Below are positions 1-10,975 of a stretch of DNA of 64,000 bases, piece by piece. Numbering within the stretch: the stretch's first letter is position 1; the number at the start of each line of letters is the position of its first letter. The translations under genes were made by a program, and so were the position numbers. The notes beneath the pieces were generated by a model, which worked only from the letters and a program-made list of their open reading frames with translations, did no database searches and had not been told where the DNA came from. Where the stretch lies: assembly GCF_021869535.1 (NCBI RefSeq), contig NW_026262659.1, positions 8,370,001 to 8,434,000 of the forward strand, read 5' to 3'. This DNA is from Mytilus californianus. Lineage: Eukaryota; Mollusca; Bivalvia; Mytilida; Mytilidae.

Positions 1-50
1 TGTGTGTGTGTGTGTGTGTGTGTGCGTGTGTATGCGTGTACATATATATA
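1..50. repeat. (TG)n microsatellite
   Basis: The window opens with about 34 bases of nearly pure TG dinucleotides, decaying into a TATA-rich stretch. The left end is cut by the window edge, so its true length is unknown. Confidence 0.9.
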
Positions 51-1250
51 TTTAGATTTATGATACTGTTGAGGTTTGTAGTTAATGCTTACTTAGTTAT
101 TATTCAAGGATTTATTGACATCTTTTTGTATCTGCTGTGTGCAGTGTGAATTATTTTAAACATTGATTCGAATGTAAGACAATTTCATATTTATAATACA
201 ATAATTTGTGACAACCGCTTACAAAAGTGTCAGAAATTATTAACAGCTTGGGTAAATTGTAAAAATTGTAAAAATTGATTAAAAACTTAACAATCATGAT
301 TATTATTTGAAAGATATTTTATTGTTGTTTTTTTTTAAGAAGAAAATGCTAGCATGGATGCAGATTACTGTTCAAATTGTGTAATATATAAAGCTTGGCT
401 ACCGAACAGTTGCATTTATATTCTATTTGTTAGATTTCAGAACAGTGTATTTATTAAAAATTTGAAAAAATAAGTTGAATAAATAAAATACAAATTCAAA
501 TGACATTTATTCTTATCTTTAGTTTCATTATTTTACTTTTTACTTTTTTTTTTAAATGTACCAATAATTAAAACTATTTGTTGATAAATTGTAAAAATAA
601 TAAACATTTTTGTACACATTTTTTTCTATTTTTTTTTCTATTTGTCAAATTAAATACATTTTCCTGCTAAAAACCATATCAAATATAGAATATTTTTGCA
701 CATTTTCAAATGTATTTTGTCAAATCCACAGCATGCAGATAATCACAATTCACTAAGGACGTATGAGCCGCGATGTACTTGTATTAATGCAAATATGCGC
801 ACTTCTGAGAACATGTCAGGTAAAGAGATAAATTTAATATAAAAATATTAGTCTTTATCTTTTGCATTATGCATTTTATAAAGCACTCAACTTTCCACCA
901 AAATTTTACTAATTCAATCATATCAATAATTGATCAATTTGAAGCTTTTAACATATTTACTATTTTTGACTATTTTTATCTCAGATAATTAACTCTTCAT
1001 AAATCATTAAATATACTAAAAGTAATACTCCGATACTTTTATTAACCTATTAATCAGTACGACTCAATGGATTAAGGAAAAAAAAACTCACAAACAACTA
1101 CAAGCAATTTCTTTTTACACTAAGTATTTGTAAACATGAAAATTAAATTTAATAATTTTTATATTATAAGATAATCTGGCGCAATACCCTACAGGGTAGT
1201 CGTCATTAACCCAAATTTAGATTAGATTAGATTCGAATCATTCAAACCAA
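51..1250. other. AT-rich DNA, no gene seen
   Basis: No open frame, splice-flanked coding block or recognisable repeat was found here. Several poly-T runs and generally high AT content look like ordinary intergenic or intronic DNA. Confidence 0.5.
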
Positions 1251-1252
1251 GT

Positions 1253-1573
1253 ATGGCAAATGCACAAGTTCAACAACTTCAGTATGTACAGAATAAGTTT
1301 GGTAGAGAAAGTTTGGTCCTAGGAGGCCATCGTTACAGAGTGAAAATCAAAAGAAACAACAGAGTTTACTGGAGATGTTCTATTCCAGCCTGCCCTTCAA
1401 CAGTTTACAATCATTTAGTCAAATTATTTCCACCACACAACCATCAAGCCAACCAATCTAAGATAGAGGTGATAAAAATAATGCAGACTATGAAACAACG
1501 GGCCAAGATTTAGAAAGAAGTTACTCCTATACAATCAATCTATGAGGATGAATTTGTCAAGCTACGCAAGTAA
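1253..1573 (+). pseudogene. FLYWCH-type zinc finger fragment (decayed MULE-associated or host copy)
   Basis: The 86-residue frame starting at 1253 carries a FLYWCH zinc-finger pattern: a 'NKFGRES' start, 'GHRYRVK', 'YWRC' with 'CPSTV' (the two cysteines), and an 'HNH' at about residues 62-64 (the two histidines). FLYWCH fingers bind DNA and are abundant in MULE transposons and in domesticated host genes of invertebrates. The frame stops at 1511-1513. Reading through that TAG in the same frame continues for 19 codons with 'KEVTPIQSIYEDE', which resembles the segment that follows the finger in many invertebrate FLYWCH proteins. The stop therefore looks like a mutation in a once longer gene. No transposase is seen downstream, so this is probably a truncated relic. 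The domain call is fairly sure; its origin is inferred. Confidence 0.7.
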
Positions 1574-2870
1574 TTTGTGACTTTGTAAATATAATGTTTT
1601 GTGACTTTTGATGTATATATAAAAGATTGTATTTCCCATCATTATACACATAGAGCCCCATATTACTTATTTTACCATAGTGCTTTATTTATTTCCTTAT
1701 GCAATGTATTTATAAACTTGATTCATATATTATATAAATTATGTTTGAAATAAAAGAGAACTTGCATTGGTGTATTTATATCATGAAAATCATTCAGAAA
1801 CTAATGAATTATAAAGACACTTTTATAACTGAATCTCATTGTATTGTCATTAGTTGTACATGTTTGTTAAATGAATCGATTGAATTGATATTAAATTATT
1901 GAGAAAAAATATTTGATTTATTTTTTATTTTTCTATACAAATGAAAATGGAATTACAAAATAAAAAAATACCTGAATATATAGAAAACACTAATAAACTA
2001 AATACCTAAGTTGGAACAGACTATACAATTGTATGCTCATTAAACCTTTTGTCTATTTTGTTTTCTTTACTAATAGATAATTGATATAATTAAAAGTGGG
2101 CAAACCAGGAATAAACCAACCTATGCCTACAAACAAAATACAATGTGTGTTGTTATAACAATTAATAATTAATTACAGATAAAATACAGTCAGTATCTTA
2201 AAGCATTAAATATCACTCTTTTAGAATAAAAAAAACAACAGTTAAATATTTGCAAAATTATGTTGTAGTAAAATCATGATATTTGAAAAAATAGATAAAA
2301 ATATTACAATAGAAAACTCTTGTATGGTAAAATACTTCCAAAATTTTGTTGTTCTAAATATCAAATTAAAAAACAAACAAACAAACAAAACAAACAAACT
2401 AACAAACAAAAATACACGAATAGATAAAAAATTATAAAAAATAAAAAGAATTAAAATAAAAAAATCATTTTATTTTGGATTTTTTTAATATACAAGATTT
2501 GCTCACTTATGACTTGTTGCTGAGTATCCAAGCTAAAATAGTGTATTAAATCTGATTCATGTTCTATATCTAAATTCAAATTTTATTTAGAAAAGGTGCT
2601 TTATTATTTTTGGTAATCATATATAAAAATGGGCTTTAACTAGTTTTCGCAGAGCTCTTTAATTCAGTATGATTTCTATGACTTATAAACATAATTCCCC
2701 ATTGAATCTTACAATATATTTTTTAAAGAAATCTATACACAGAGAATTACAATTTGCTAAGCACATATGAGTAGCGGCATAATTATATAAATGTATATAA
2801 TATGTATAAACGGTAATATGTCAGACTGCTTCTGAAATTTTCAGATTTGGAAATGCCAGACTTGTCCTTT
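1574..2870. other. AT-rich DNA with a (CAAA)n tract, no gene seen
   Basis: Nothing coding was recognised. A CAAA-type simple repeat lies at about 2,368-2,411. The rest is poly-A and poly-T rich unique-looking sequence. Confidence 0.5.
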
Positions 2871-2872
2871 CT

Positions 2873-4345
2873 AGAATAAGATAAGATAAGAAAACTTTAT
2901 TTTGATTCTGCATAAGTTAAAAGACACAACACAAGCTCTAAGGAGCTTTTGACCGAATATAAAAACATATACATAACATAAAAACAGTCTAATTTGACAT
3001 ATAAAACAACCTGTAATACGAAGTTAAATCTCACTTACATAGCAGGCAATACAAATTTAGCAACAAATTTAAAATGAAATAAAACATGCTAGACCAGAGC
3101 AACCATGCAAAAGCAACATAAATAATAAACATCTCAAGAATTATCTGCAAGCAGAACAGCGACATTCCAAACCGTTCCAGGACTGAACAAGACTTTTAAA
3201 ATGTGAAAAACAATTGTCAGTCCTGAAATGGTTTGGAAGGCTGTTCCATAAAGTAGCGGCAGCAAATTTGAAAGATTTTTTTACCGTAACGGGTTGACTT
3301 TACCTGTGGAACATCCAGAATATTTACATACCTGAAAGAATACTTAGATTTTTTGACACTCACCAAATTTTGTTAGCACACAGGAGCTATATTATTTATA
3401 ATCTTAAAAGTTTCTAGAGCCATTGTTCTAATCCGTCTGATCTGCAAGGAGGGCACCTTAGCTTTAAGTAAGAGGTCCTCGTAGGGGCTGGTAAAATCCT
3501 CATATACAAAACGGAGTACTCTTTCCTGCACCTTTTCTAATTTTTTGGAATTTTTCTCAGTGCAAACATGCCATGCCAAAGGACAAAAATTAAAATTACT
3601 AAGAATAAAAGTATGAAAAATAGTAAGTTTACTAAATCTATCCAAAACTGAGCCCAAACGTTTTAAAACATTTAATTGCTGTGATGCCCTCCTACAGATT
3701 GAGCTGATATGAACATCAAAATTTAACTGATAGTCAATTTCAATGCCTAATAATTTTACTGCTTTTTTAACATGTAAGGTTCGAGTTTTGAATATGTATA
3801 GATGGGTTTTGTTCAAAGGTCTTTTTGCCAACAGCCAAAACTTGAAACTTGTCGGGATTTGCTTGCATTTTATTCACCCGGAACCACTCAATAAGTATTT
3901 TTGACTCAGATTCCAAAGTTGAAAAAAATAAATCAAAATCTGGAGTACAGAAAGACAGAGTATTGTCATCTGCATAGTTATATAAACTACCATTTTTAAC
4001 AAAAAGAAAAATATCATTTTTAAATATGTTAAACAACAATGGCCCTAGTATAGAACCCTGTGGTACGCCTTTATGGATGTCAGCCCAACCACTCAGAACA
4101 TTGTTGACTTTAATTTGTTGTTTACGATTAGATAAATAGGACTTTAAAAGAGCAACTGCATGGGGGGATACACCATATGCTGATAATTTATCTAGCAAGA
4201 TATTGTGAGGCAGGCAGTCAAAAGCCTTAGAAAGATCCATTAATACCGCTGCAATGTACTGGTTTTTATCAAGAGCTTCACGCCAATCTTCTAACACTCT
4301 GAGAAGTGTGGTCTGACATGTATGATATTCGCAACGAATACTATA
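2873..4345 (-). pseudogene. 5'-truncated CR1/jockey-like LINE: reverse transcriptase and 3' UTR
   Basis: Two overlapping minus frames (4396-3767 and 3831-3373) together form the C-terminal two thirds of a non-LTR reverse transcriptase. Visible motifs in order: 'LMDLSKAFDCLPH', 'GVPQGSILGPLLFN', the catalytic box 'YADDNT', then thumb and C-terminal segments ('LLGIEIDYQLNFDVH', 'FILSNFNFCPLAWH'). A frameshift near 3,800 separates the frames, so the copy is dead. The first residues of the upstream frame are not RT; homology starts at about 4,345, next to an unrelated repeat, giving a typical 5' truncation. The 3' UTR runs to about 2,873. On the minus strand it ends in a short CTTAT-type microsatellite, as in CR1/L2-like LINEs. 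Family level (CR1/jockey clade) is inferred; the RT identity is very secure. Confidence 0.88.
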
Positions 4346-4374
4346 TCCGTTTATCAGACTATTCAAAAAAAGAG

Positions 4375-4550
4375 GCGAAAGATACCAAAGGGACATTCAA
4401 ACTCAAAAATTGAAAAATAAACTGACAACGCCATGGGAAAAAAAGAAAAAGACCAAAAGACAAACAACAGTATACAAAACATAACATAGAAAACTAAAGA
4501 CTGAGCAACGCAAAACCCACCATAAACCGGGGGTGATGTCAGGTGTCTTA
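4375..4550. repeat. Dispersed repeat tail, also at 50,608 and 8,776
   Basis: This block ('gataccaaagggacattcaa', then 'actgacaacgccatgg' and 'gggggtgatgtcaggtg') recurs at 50,608-50,880, where it is the 3' tail of a Penelope-like RT relic on the minus strand. It recurs more weakly at 8,776-8,876. It is probably the orphan 3' end of the same retroelement family. Confidence 0.7.
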
Positions 4551-5152
4551 CAGTATTATCAGATATATTTTTATATATGTATATATATATGTCTCTAGAA
4601 TGATGTAATAGTGACCATTGTAAAATAGTATTTAATTCTGATGTCGGTATTTATGAAATATGTTTTTTGTATATTAGAATACATGGAAATGCAGAACAAA
4701 GCACTATTGTAATAAGAAGTAACACAAATATATACAAAAACACAATTATTTCATAAATACTGAACTGTGAAAAAATACACTTTTCAATGTGAAGCAGATT
4801 TTAAATAGTGCTAGATTCATTATTTCCATGCATTTGACGTAATTCTAGTTTTAGAAAAATATCATCAAATATTTTTATCATATATTGTATGATATTCACA
4901 TGATACTGGTATATCCTGAACATGCATGAAATATTTGCCACTGGACATTAAGCAACCTTCAATCATCAATTGTTTTATTATGTTAATTCCTAATACAAAA
5001 GAGATCAACAACACATAGAGTTGCCTTCATTTTGACTATTACAAGTAACAAAAATAGTTTTGGGTACACTTAAACGCCAATTTTAAACTCGTTGTAAATT
5101 GATTGGCCTCTAATTATTTTTTGTTTTTATAACACTTAATCTGTTATATTTT
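4551..5152. other. AT-rich DNA, no gene seen
   Basis: Only short TATA-type simple repeats (about 4,567-4,590) and unique-looking AT-rich sequence are present. Confidence 0.5.
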
Positions 5153-5222
5153 ATTCAACCTATGCCAACATTTTTTCATACAATTTTATACCTAAATTTC
5201 AAAATGTTGGCATAGGTTGAAT
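5153..5222. repeat. Perfect inverted repeat, 22-bp arms, 26-bp loop
   Basis: The left arm at 5,153-5,174 (starts ATTCAACCTATGCC) is the exact reverse complement of the right arm at 5,201-5,222 (starts AAAATGTTGGCATAGG). The loop is AT-rich. The structure could be a miniature inverted-repeat element or a hairpin-forming site. No other copy was found in the window. Confidence 0.85.
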
Positions 5223-5635
5223 GAACCGCCAGAAGACACCGTAAATTCAATTTTTTTTTCTATCAATAGACTTTAAGACAACTTCTTTTGGATTAAGTAG
5301 TCCGTATTGAGATACATGCAACCATTGCCTGAAGGGTGGCAAACACAGTTCTTTAATTTGAACTAGAATTTTCCTATAAAGGTTTTATAGTGGTCGCTAT
5401 TGTAAATACATGCACATGTATATTAGTGGTTTTGTCCTTTGAAATTAGTGTCGAGGTCATATCTTGAGTAACCTATCTCTAATTCACATAGTTCCAGTAA
5501 TAAGAGAATGATGGGTTAGGATGACGTCATTTGTCCGAACCAAACAGTTGGATTATATCAATTTATATATTAGTGTAGATTTGAAATTTAGCCGTCAACA
5601 TACGGTCCTCAATTATAGACAAGTATTCATTAAAC
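5223..5635. other. No gene seen
   Basis: No coding signal or recognised repeat was found between the inverted repeat and the SINE fragment. Confidence 0.4.
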
Positions 5636-5735
5636 ATAAGGTTCTCTCCGGGCACTCCGGCTTCCTCCACCAGTAAAAACTGGCCGCTGCAAAATAGCCA
5701 ACAGTGCTGAATAATCAAACAATAAATAAATAGAA
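5636..5735 (+). repeat. SINE 3' fragment
   Basis: The block 'ctccgggcactccggcttcc' followed by an AATAAATAAAT-type tail is shared with the longer tRNA-derived SINE at 54,224-54,475. Only the central domain and tail are present; the tRNA-like head is missing. Confidence 0.7.
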
Positions 5736-7084
5736 CAATGATAAAACATAAGGTTTAACCTCTTAATGTGTGCAGACAAGTGCATGAGGTAAACATATTT
5801 GCAAACATCTGTAATAAACCAAAAATTTCCAAGTGGACAAACTTATGAAATAACGAAAACATTGCAGAGATTTATAATTTGAGCCAGACACGGTTCCTCT
5901 GACCTCAATAAGGGCAATAACAAGGGCACTCTAAAACGCAGAATGAAAATCAGTACATAAATCCTCTATGTGTAGCCGACAATTGTCTAGGTCTAGACAG
6001 AACAAGACTTTCATGTGCAAATGTTTATTCCTTGTTTATATATTCCTTGAACCAATCTATCAAATGGTGAATAAAATGAAAATAAAAATATAAATCCAGT
6101 TTAACTATATGTTAAATGATTGTTGATGCTTATACCAATATGTAATGGAATGAAGTTATAGCACAGTCCGGAATGTGAACATGGAGTTCGCTCTTATATA
6201 TATAGTGAAATGTCCATTCAAACGACGATAAACAGTTCAAACATTATGTATTCATTGATACTCCGCTGTAGTTAGCCACAAACTATTTCCAAGAAGACAA
6301 TTTCTATGACAGATTTTCCTCTTTTAATGTATCTTACAACAAGGTAGATTACAAAAGCCATGTTTACAATAAAATAGAATACGGTAAAGTGCAGATTTAA
6401 TTCCGAATAATATAAAATGATCGGAAATTACGACAAGTAATAGCTTTTATAAAATGATTGCCGTTTTTTTTAGCTTATTATGTTGAAAATTGTTTTTTTT
6501 GTTTGTTTTAGAAATTTAGAATATTACGCTGCATATAAATTGTGATAGGGAGGGAAAAAGTGGAATTTTCTTTTTGTGCTTGGTAATTTTAAACCCCTGG
6601 AAAGAGTATAATTTCTAAATCACTTGCGTTTTCGCCTGTACTTATTTCGGTAAGCTTTTTTATGAATCAATTTTTCACAAAATCAGTACATGCACAGCAA
6701 AAACACACATATATACAGCATATGCGACCATTCCTATATATGTTTTAATAAGCGTAACATTTGTAAATGGATCTGCACAATCACGACAGTGTGTTTCTTA
6801 ACATAGCATTACCAAGTTAAATCACTACAGGTGCATTTGATACAAAACAAAATCGCTCAAGACTCGACTATTTCTAGATAAGCGTGTAGTATTACTATCC
6901 TGTTTAACGATACGCATCAGTGATAATAATTTTATTTATGCTTTGTAACTCCAGAACTGATTTTAAATATATCAATAAGTCAATTATGAATAAGAAAGTT
7001 AAAATAATATTTAAATCTGATTTTAAACACAACTGAAAAATAAACCCAGAACAAAACTTAATTAATTTGAATCACTTTAGCGTT
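5736..7084. other. No gene seen
   Basis: Unique-looking AT-rich DNA. No open frame with recognisable content and no clear repeat was found. Confidence 0.45.
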
Positions 7085-7240
7085 TGACCTTGCGACATTA
7101 AAACGTAAAATAACAAAAACACCGAACTCCAATGAAAATTCGAAACGAAAAGTCCTCTATCAAATGGCAACATCAAAAGCTCAAACACATCAAACGAATG
7201 GAAAACAACTGTCATATTCCTGACTTGGTACAGAATATCG
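7085..7240 (+). repeat. Dispersed repeat (copies at 60,300, 14,285 and 29,560)
   Basis: A block with 'caccgaactccaatgaaaat' and 'acaactgtcatattcctgac' recurs at 60,300-60,430 in the same orientation. It recurs in reverse orientation at 14,285-14,405 and 29,560-29,815. I recognise it as a common mussel repeat tail. No coding capacity is seen. Confidence 0.7.
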
Positions 7241-8069
7241 ATTCAACACTTCCGTGACGATCGACTTGACTGAACACTTCACTGTCATTTTCATGACCTA
7301 CTATCATAATTTGTTTCCGGTCTCACTTACGGATACGTTCACATATAACAGATGCACCCCAAAATGACCCAATCAGACGCTAAGAACGCATTTTTTTTCA
7401 TACGGAATAAGGTAATATTTACCAATGAGAATCCCTTAACAGATTTACCACATTGTGACGTGAAGCGTCTGACTATCTAGACCGGGTCTCTAGTCACCCC
7501 GTAATTGAATAAACTATATGAACAAATCCATTGATGTGATACATAAAAATTCCTCTCAGTAATGGAACTATTATAGGTAGGGAATGAACACTTCATTTTC
7601 CTCTATAGTTTCTTGATTTTTGTTATACTTGTATGCAAACATTAGTTATAAAAGTTACATACCTGAATCCTCTATGTGCCAATTCATGCGTTTCCCCTTG
7701 TTTAATGAACAACAGCATTATTCACAGACACTTATAAACCATAAAAAATTGATATTTTTCCGGAATCAACACACGACATACTTACTCTGATATGAATTAA
7801 GTGAAGGTTATCATGGTAATGAGGGAAAACCAAAAACTTAAAGAGAAATAGAAACTAAAAAATTGTAAACAAAACACAAGTATAATGCAAATGGCGGATA
7901 CTAATATGACGGAGACCAAGAGCTCCCTCGAACCAAACCTCGGTGAATACTCGGATGATAAAAACATTCAATAACAAACTTCTCAGTGGTATAATAGGCA
8001 TACAACATACACTTAATAGTCTTGCAATAAAATTAGAAACCTAAAATGAAGATATGAATAGTATCAAAA
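7241..8069. other. No gene seen
   Basis: Nothing supported beyond possible 5' remains of the LINE ORF1 fragment that follows. Confidence 0.4.
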
Positions 8070-8590
8070 ATGATAATGATTTTCGCCAAAGGTGGCATTG
8101 AAGACATACTTCAAGCCTTTTCTACAGAAACTATTGATCAAACAAAAGTGATAGCCGAAGTCAGAAATCAAAATTCAAAACTGTCTACGGAATCGAATTT
8201 AATGAAATCATACGTGGTACATTTAGAAACTAGACTTGATTGTCAACAAATTCAAATAGCAAACCTGGTTGTACGTAGCATGAGGGAAAATGTTATTGTA
8301 ATAGTTCATGAACGAAAAAACGAAAATGTAAAAGTGGAATTAAAAATGATTTTTAAGATTGTTTTGAAAATAAATGAAAACATTAAACTTGACTGAGCCC
8401 AGAGAATATGGGACCCAGACAAATCCAAATAGCACCCGTCCTATAGTTGCAAAATTCCACGACTACAAATAAGCAAAGAAAAAAAAAGACATACTTAAAA
8501 AGTCACAATTTCCACACGATTTTCGTGAAAACAGAAAAAGGCTGGTAAAAAAAAAGGAGTATAATGAAGTAGATGTAGACACAAAAAATG
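8070..8590 (+). pseudogene. L1-like LINE ORF1 protein fragment
   Basis: The frame 8,070-8,396 has a polar, coiled-coil-like N-terminal part followed by 'VVRSMRENVIV', 'NENVKVELKMIF' and 'NENIKLD'. This matches the RRM-like core of L1-type ORF1 RNA-binding proteins (consensus 'RSMRxNLxxxG'). After the stop, another frame at about 8,430-8,590 reads 'STRPIVAKFHDYK' and then 'FPHDFRENRKRL', which is the C-terminal domain of the same protein ('RPIVAKFxxYxxR'). The protein is thus split by frameshift and stop mutations. ORF1p binds LINE RNA as a trimer during retrotransposition. No ORF2 is seen nearby, so it is an isolated relic. Confidence 0.72.
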
Positions 8591-8747
8591 AGGGGAAAAG
8601 TCTATCTTCCAGTAAAAGTGGATCTAAATATGTGGAAAAAGTGTTAAGACCAAAAGCAATTGCAATATTTAATGCTAACCAGTCTAAGTTTTGCTAAGTC
8701 GAAAAAACTGGCAAAGGCATTGCTTAAAACAAAAGGCGACAAAAAAA

Positions 8748-8880
8748 CAAAAAACAAAAAAAAAAAAAAAAAAACAACATAAGACTGAGCAACACGAACC
8801 AACTAAAACAGGGGGTGGTCTCAGGTGCCCTGAAACGGTTAACAGATCCGGTAGCAATAACACAGACATTGAAAAATAAA
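8748..8880. repeat. Poly-A tract plus dispersed repeat tail
   Basis: An A-rich stretch (8,748-8,775) is followed by sequence related to the tails at 4,500 and 50,740 ('gactgagcaacacgaacc', 'ggtctcaggtgccctg'). The two open frames that cover it on both strands are low-complexity artefacts. Confidence 0.7.
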
Positions 8881-10134
8881 AAGCACAAAGAACAACATGA
8901 AAACTAAGACGATTTTAGGCATTTTAAGGCAACATATTAGATTTACTTAATCAGGGATGGGTATGAATAACAATATAATTCAAAATAGAAAGAAATCCTG
9001 TTAGAAGGAAGTTTAAACTATTTGGTCAAAGGGTATATACTTCCTTATTTCACATGAAGAATGGAAATTTACTGAAAAAGTACAAAACACTTGTTTATAT
9101 TGTATATCAAAATAGCTACAATGAGCCATTACTAAGTAAAAGAAAGAACTGACGTGTATCCGCCCTTTTTAGCCATTTTAAAGCCATGTACTTTTTTGAT
9201 TTTTTAAATCAGTATTGACTTCATACATTTTTTGTAATATAATGCAACTAAATTGTTTTCCCTTCTGCAGAAGGCGGTTTTTTTTGTGCAACTATTTCGG
9301 TACTGATTATTGACTGTTTTCATAAAAGTTTAAAATTTAGTATCATTTAAAATGAAGGATTCCGTATGTTTTAAAGTGGTTAATAATTATTTTCCAAAGG
9401 AAGATTAGACTTTGTACTTGATTTGCTGCACACACAAAAAATATGAGACGGTCATAAAATTCAAAAAAAGTTTTAATTAATAACTAAATACCTCTGTTTT
9501 TTCCGATATTTTCCATGTTTTTATATGATGGTAAGACTCTATTAGGGACGAAATAAAAAATGAAAATAAGAATCGTTTGATTCATTTAAAGTAAGTATAG
9601 CTGTTTTTTGTACAGTAAATGGTCGATCCGTCAATCAGTAGTATGCTCACGTGAGTAGGCGTACCTAAGCGAAATTGTTGACAGCTTCCTCAAAACGCTT
9701 TATCCAAAGAAGAATTGCAGTTAAATCCGGTGTAAAATACTTGACGTATTGTACGCTTGGAATTAAAAAAAAATCATTGCAAGGTTTTTATAAATATTTC
9801 TTCGGTTTCTTAATTTATTTCAAATAAAGGATATTTTGAAAACATTTCTAAACTTTTTAGGTCAAAAGTTGACAGTCAGTATGATAAAAAGAATCATGTT
9901 TTATAGCATTGACATAGCGAAAAAGAATCCTCAGTTGATGACATGGTGCAGCTCTCCAACACCGTCAATAGGTGTCTCTCTCACCCGTTGGATAAAAGCC
10001 AGAATTGGTATCTTTAACGTATGTATACAGACGGTGCACTTTCCTGCGTGTCGTGCACTATGTCTTAAACTTTGGATACTATATGTGTATATTAGCATCT
10101 AGCATATTTCCCTTTTTCATTAAAGACGAAGGCC
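8881..10134. other. No gene seen
   Basis: AT-rich DNA. The frame at 9,836-10,102 has no recognisable domain and is likely chance. Confidence 0.4.
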
Positions 10135-10345
10135 TTATATGACTTGCAGCAAATAGATCAGATCTTCAATCAGATTTTTCAAACCATTTGATAAATAAGA
10201 AACTTTTTTGATAAAATTGTGTGGAAGTGAAGTGTGCAGAGTCGAAAAGTCATAACTGTCAACAGAATTCAAATGGCCATCACAAGCACATAAAAATGTT
10301 TTAACGACAATAATAGGCCACAAAGATGAGATAGCCATTCTGGGG
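10135..10345 (-). pseudogene. Penelope-like reverse transcriptase fragment (N-terminal fingers)
   Basis: The minus frame contains 'SVDSYDFSTLHTSLPHNFIK', the 'YDFSTLYTxLPHxxI' motif that precedes the RT palm in the retroelement family whose other relics lie at 41,255, 50,980 and 61,570. The rest of the RT is absent on this side; upstream minus sequence to 10,552 carries weak related frames. It is a short, isolated fragment. Assignment to Penelope-like elements rests on its resemblance to these relatives and on the GIY-YIG relic at 13,785. Confidence 0.65.
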
Positions 10346-10858
10346 CAAGATTAATTTACACTCGCGGAAAAAGAAACTGGCGTCAGACTTTTTGAAAGTT
10401 TTCTGTTTTCTGATTTTTACTTGCTGTGGGAGTAAATATTTCAAGTCTACAATATTTTCTGAGGTTTTTGTTACCCTTCTTAAGACATCACGTTTTTTTT
10501 CGTCACACACGTCGATGTAAACTGTGTAATAATATCTTAAGCTGAAATACACAAATTAGATTCTAAGAAAAGAAATTCTATACTGTCAGTGCTGAGGCTA
10601 ACATGGAGTCTAACTAAAAAATATGATTCGATGAAACTTGTCAAACTTACTACAAAGACGTTAACATTGAAAAATCTATGTTTTATCATCATATTTATGT
10701 ATTCCTTTCTTGAAAAAAAACCCGATTATAATAGTTAAACCAAGAAGGAACAAATTCATGCCACAAGTTGCTTTCTTTGTTTTTTAAAAAGCATTTGTTT
10801 AAAGGAATTTTATTATAGAACAAAGCTAAACTGAGCAATTTAAGTTCCATGTCTATGT

Positions 10859-10975
10859 GATTAAAAATAGGTATTGAAGGCCGTACTTTGACCTATAATG
10901 GTTTACTTTTTACAAATTGTGACTTGGATAGAGAGTTGTTTCATTGGCACTCATACCATATCTTCTTATATCTAT
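10859..10975 (+). repeat. Dispersed repeat 3' end (same as 15,930-16,030)
   Basis: 'gacctataatggtttacttt' followed by 'tcattggcactcatacca' and 'cttcttatatct' repeats the terminal 110 bp of the 864-bp element at 15,170-16,033. Related sequence is at 44,575-44,640. Confidence 0.8.
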
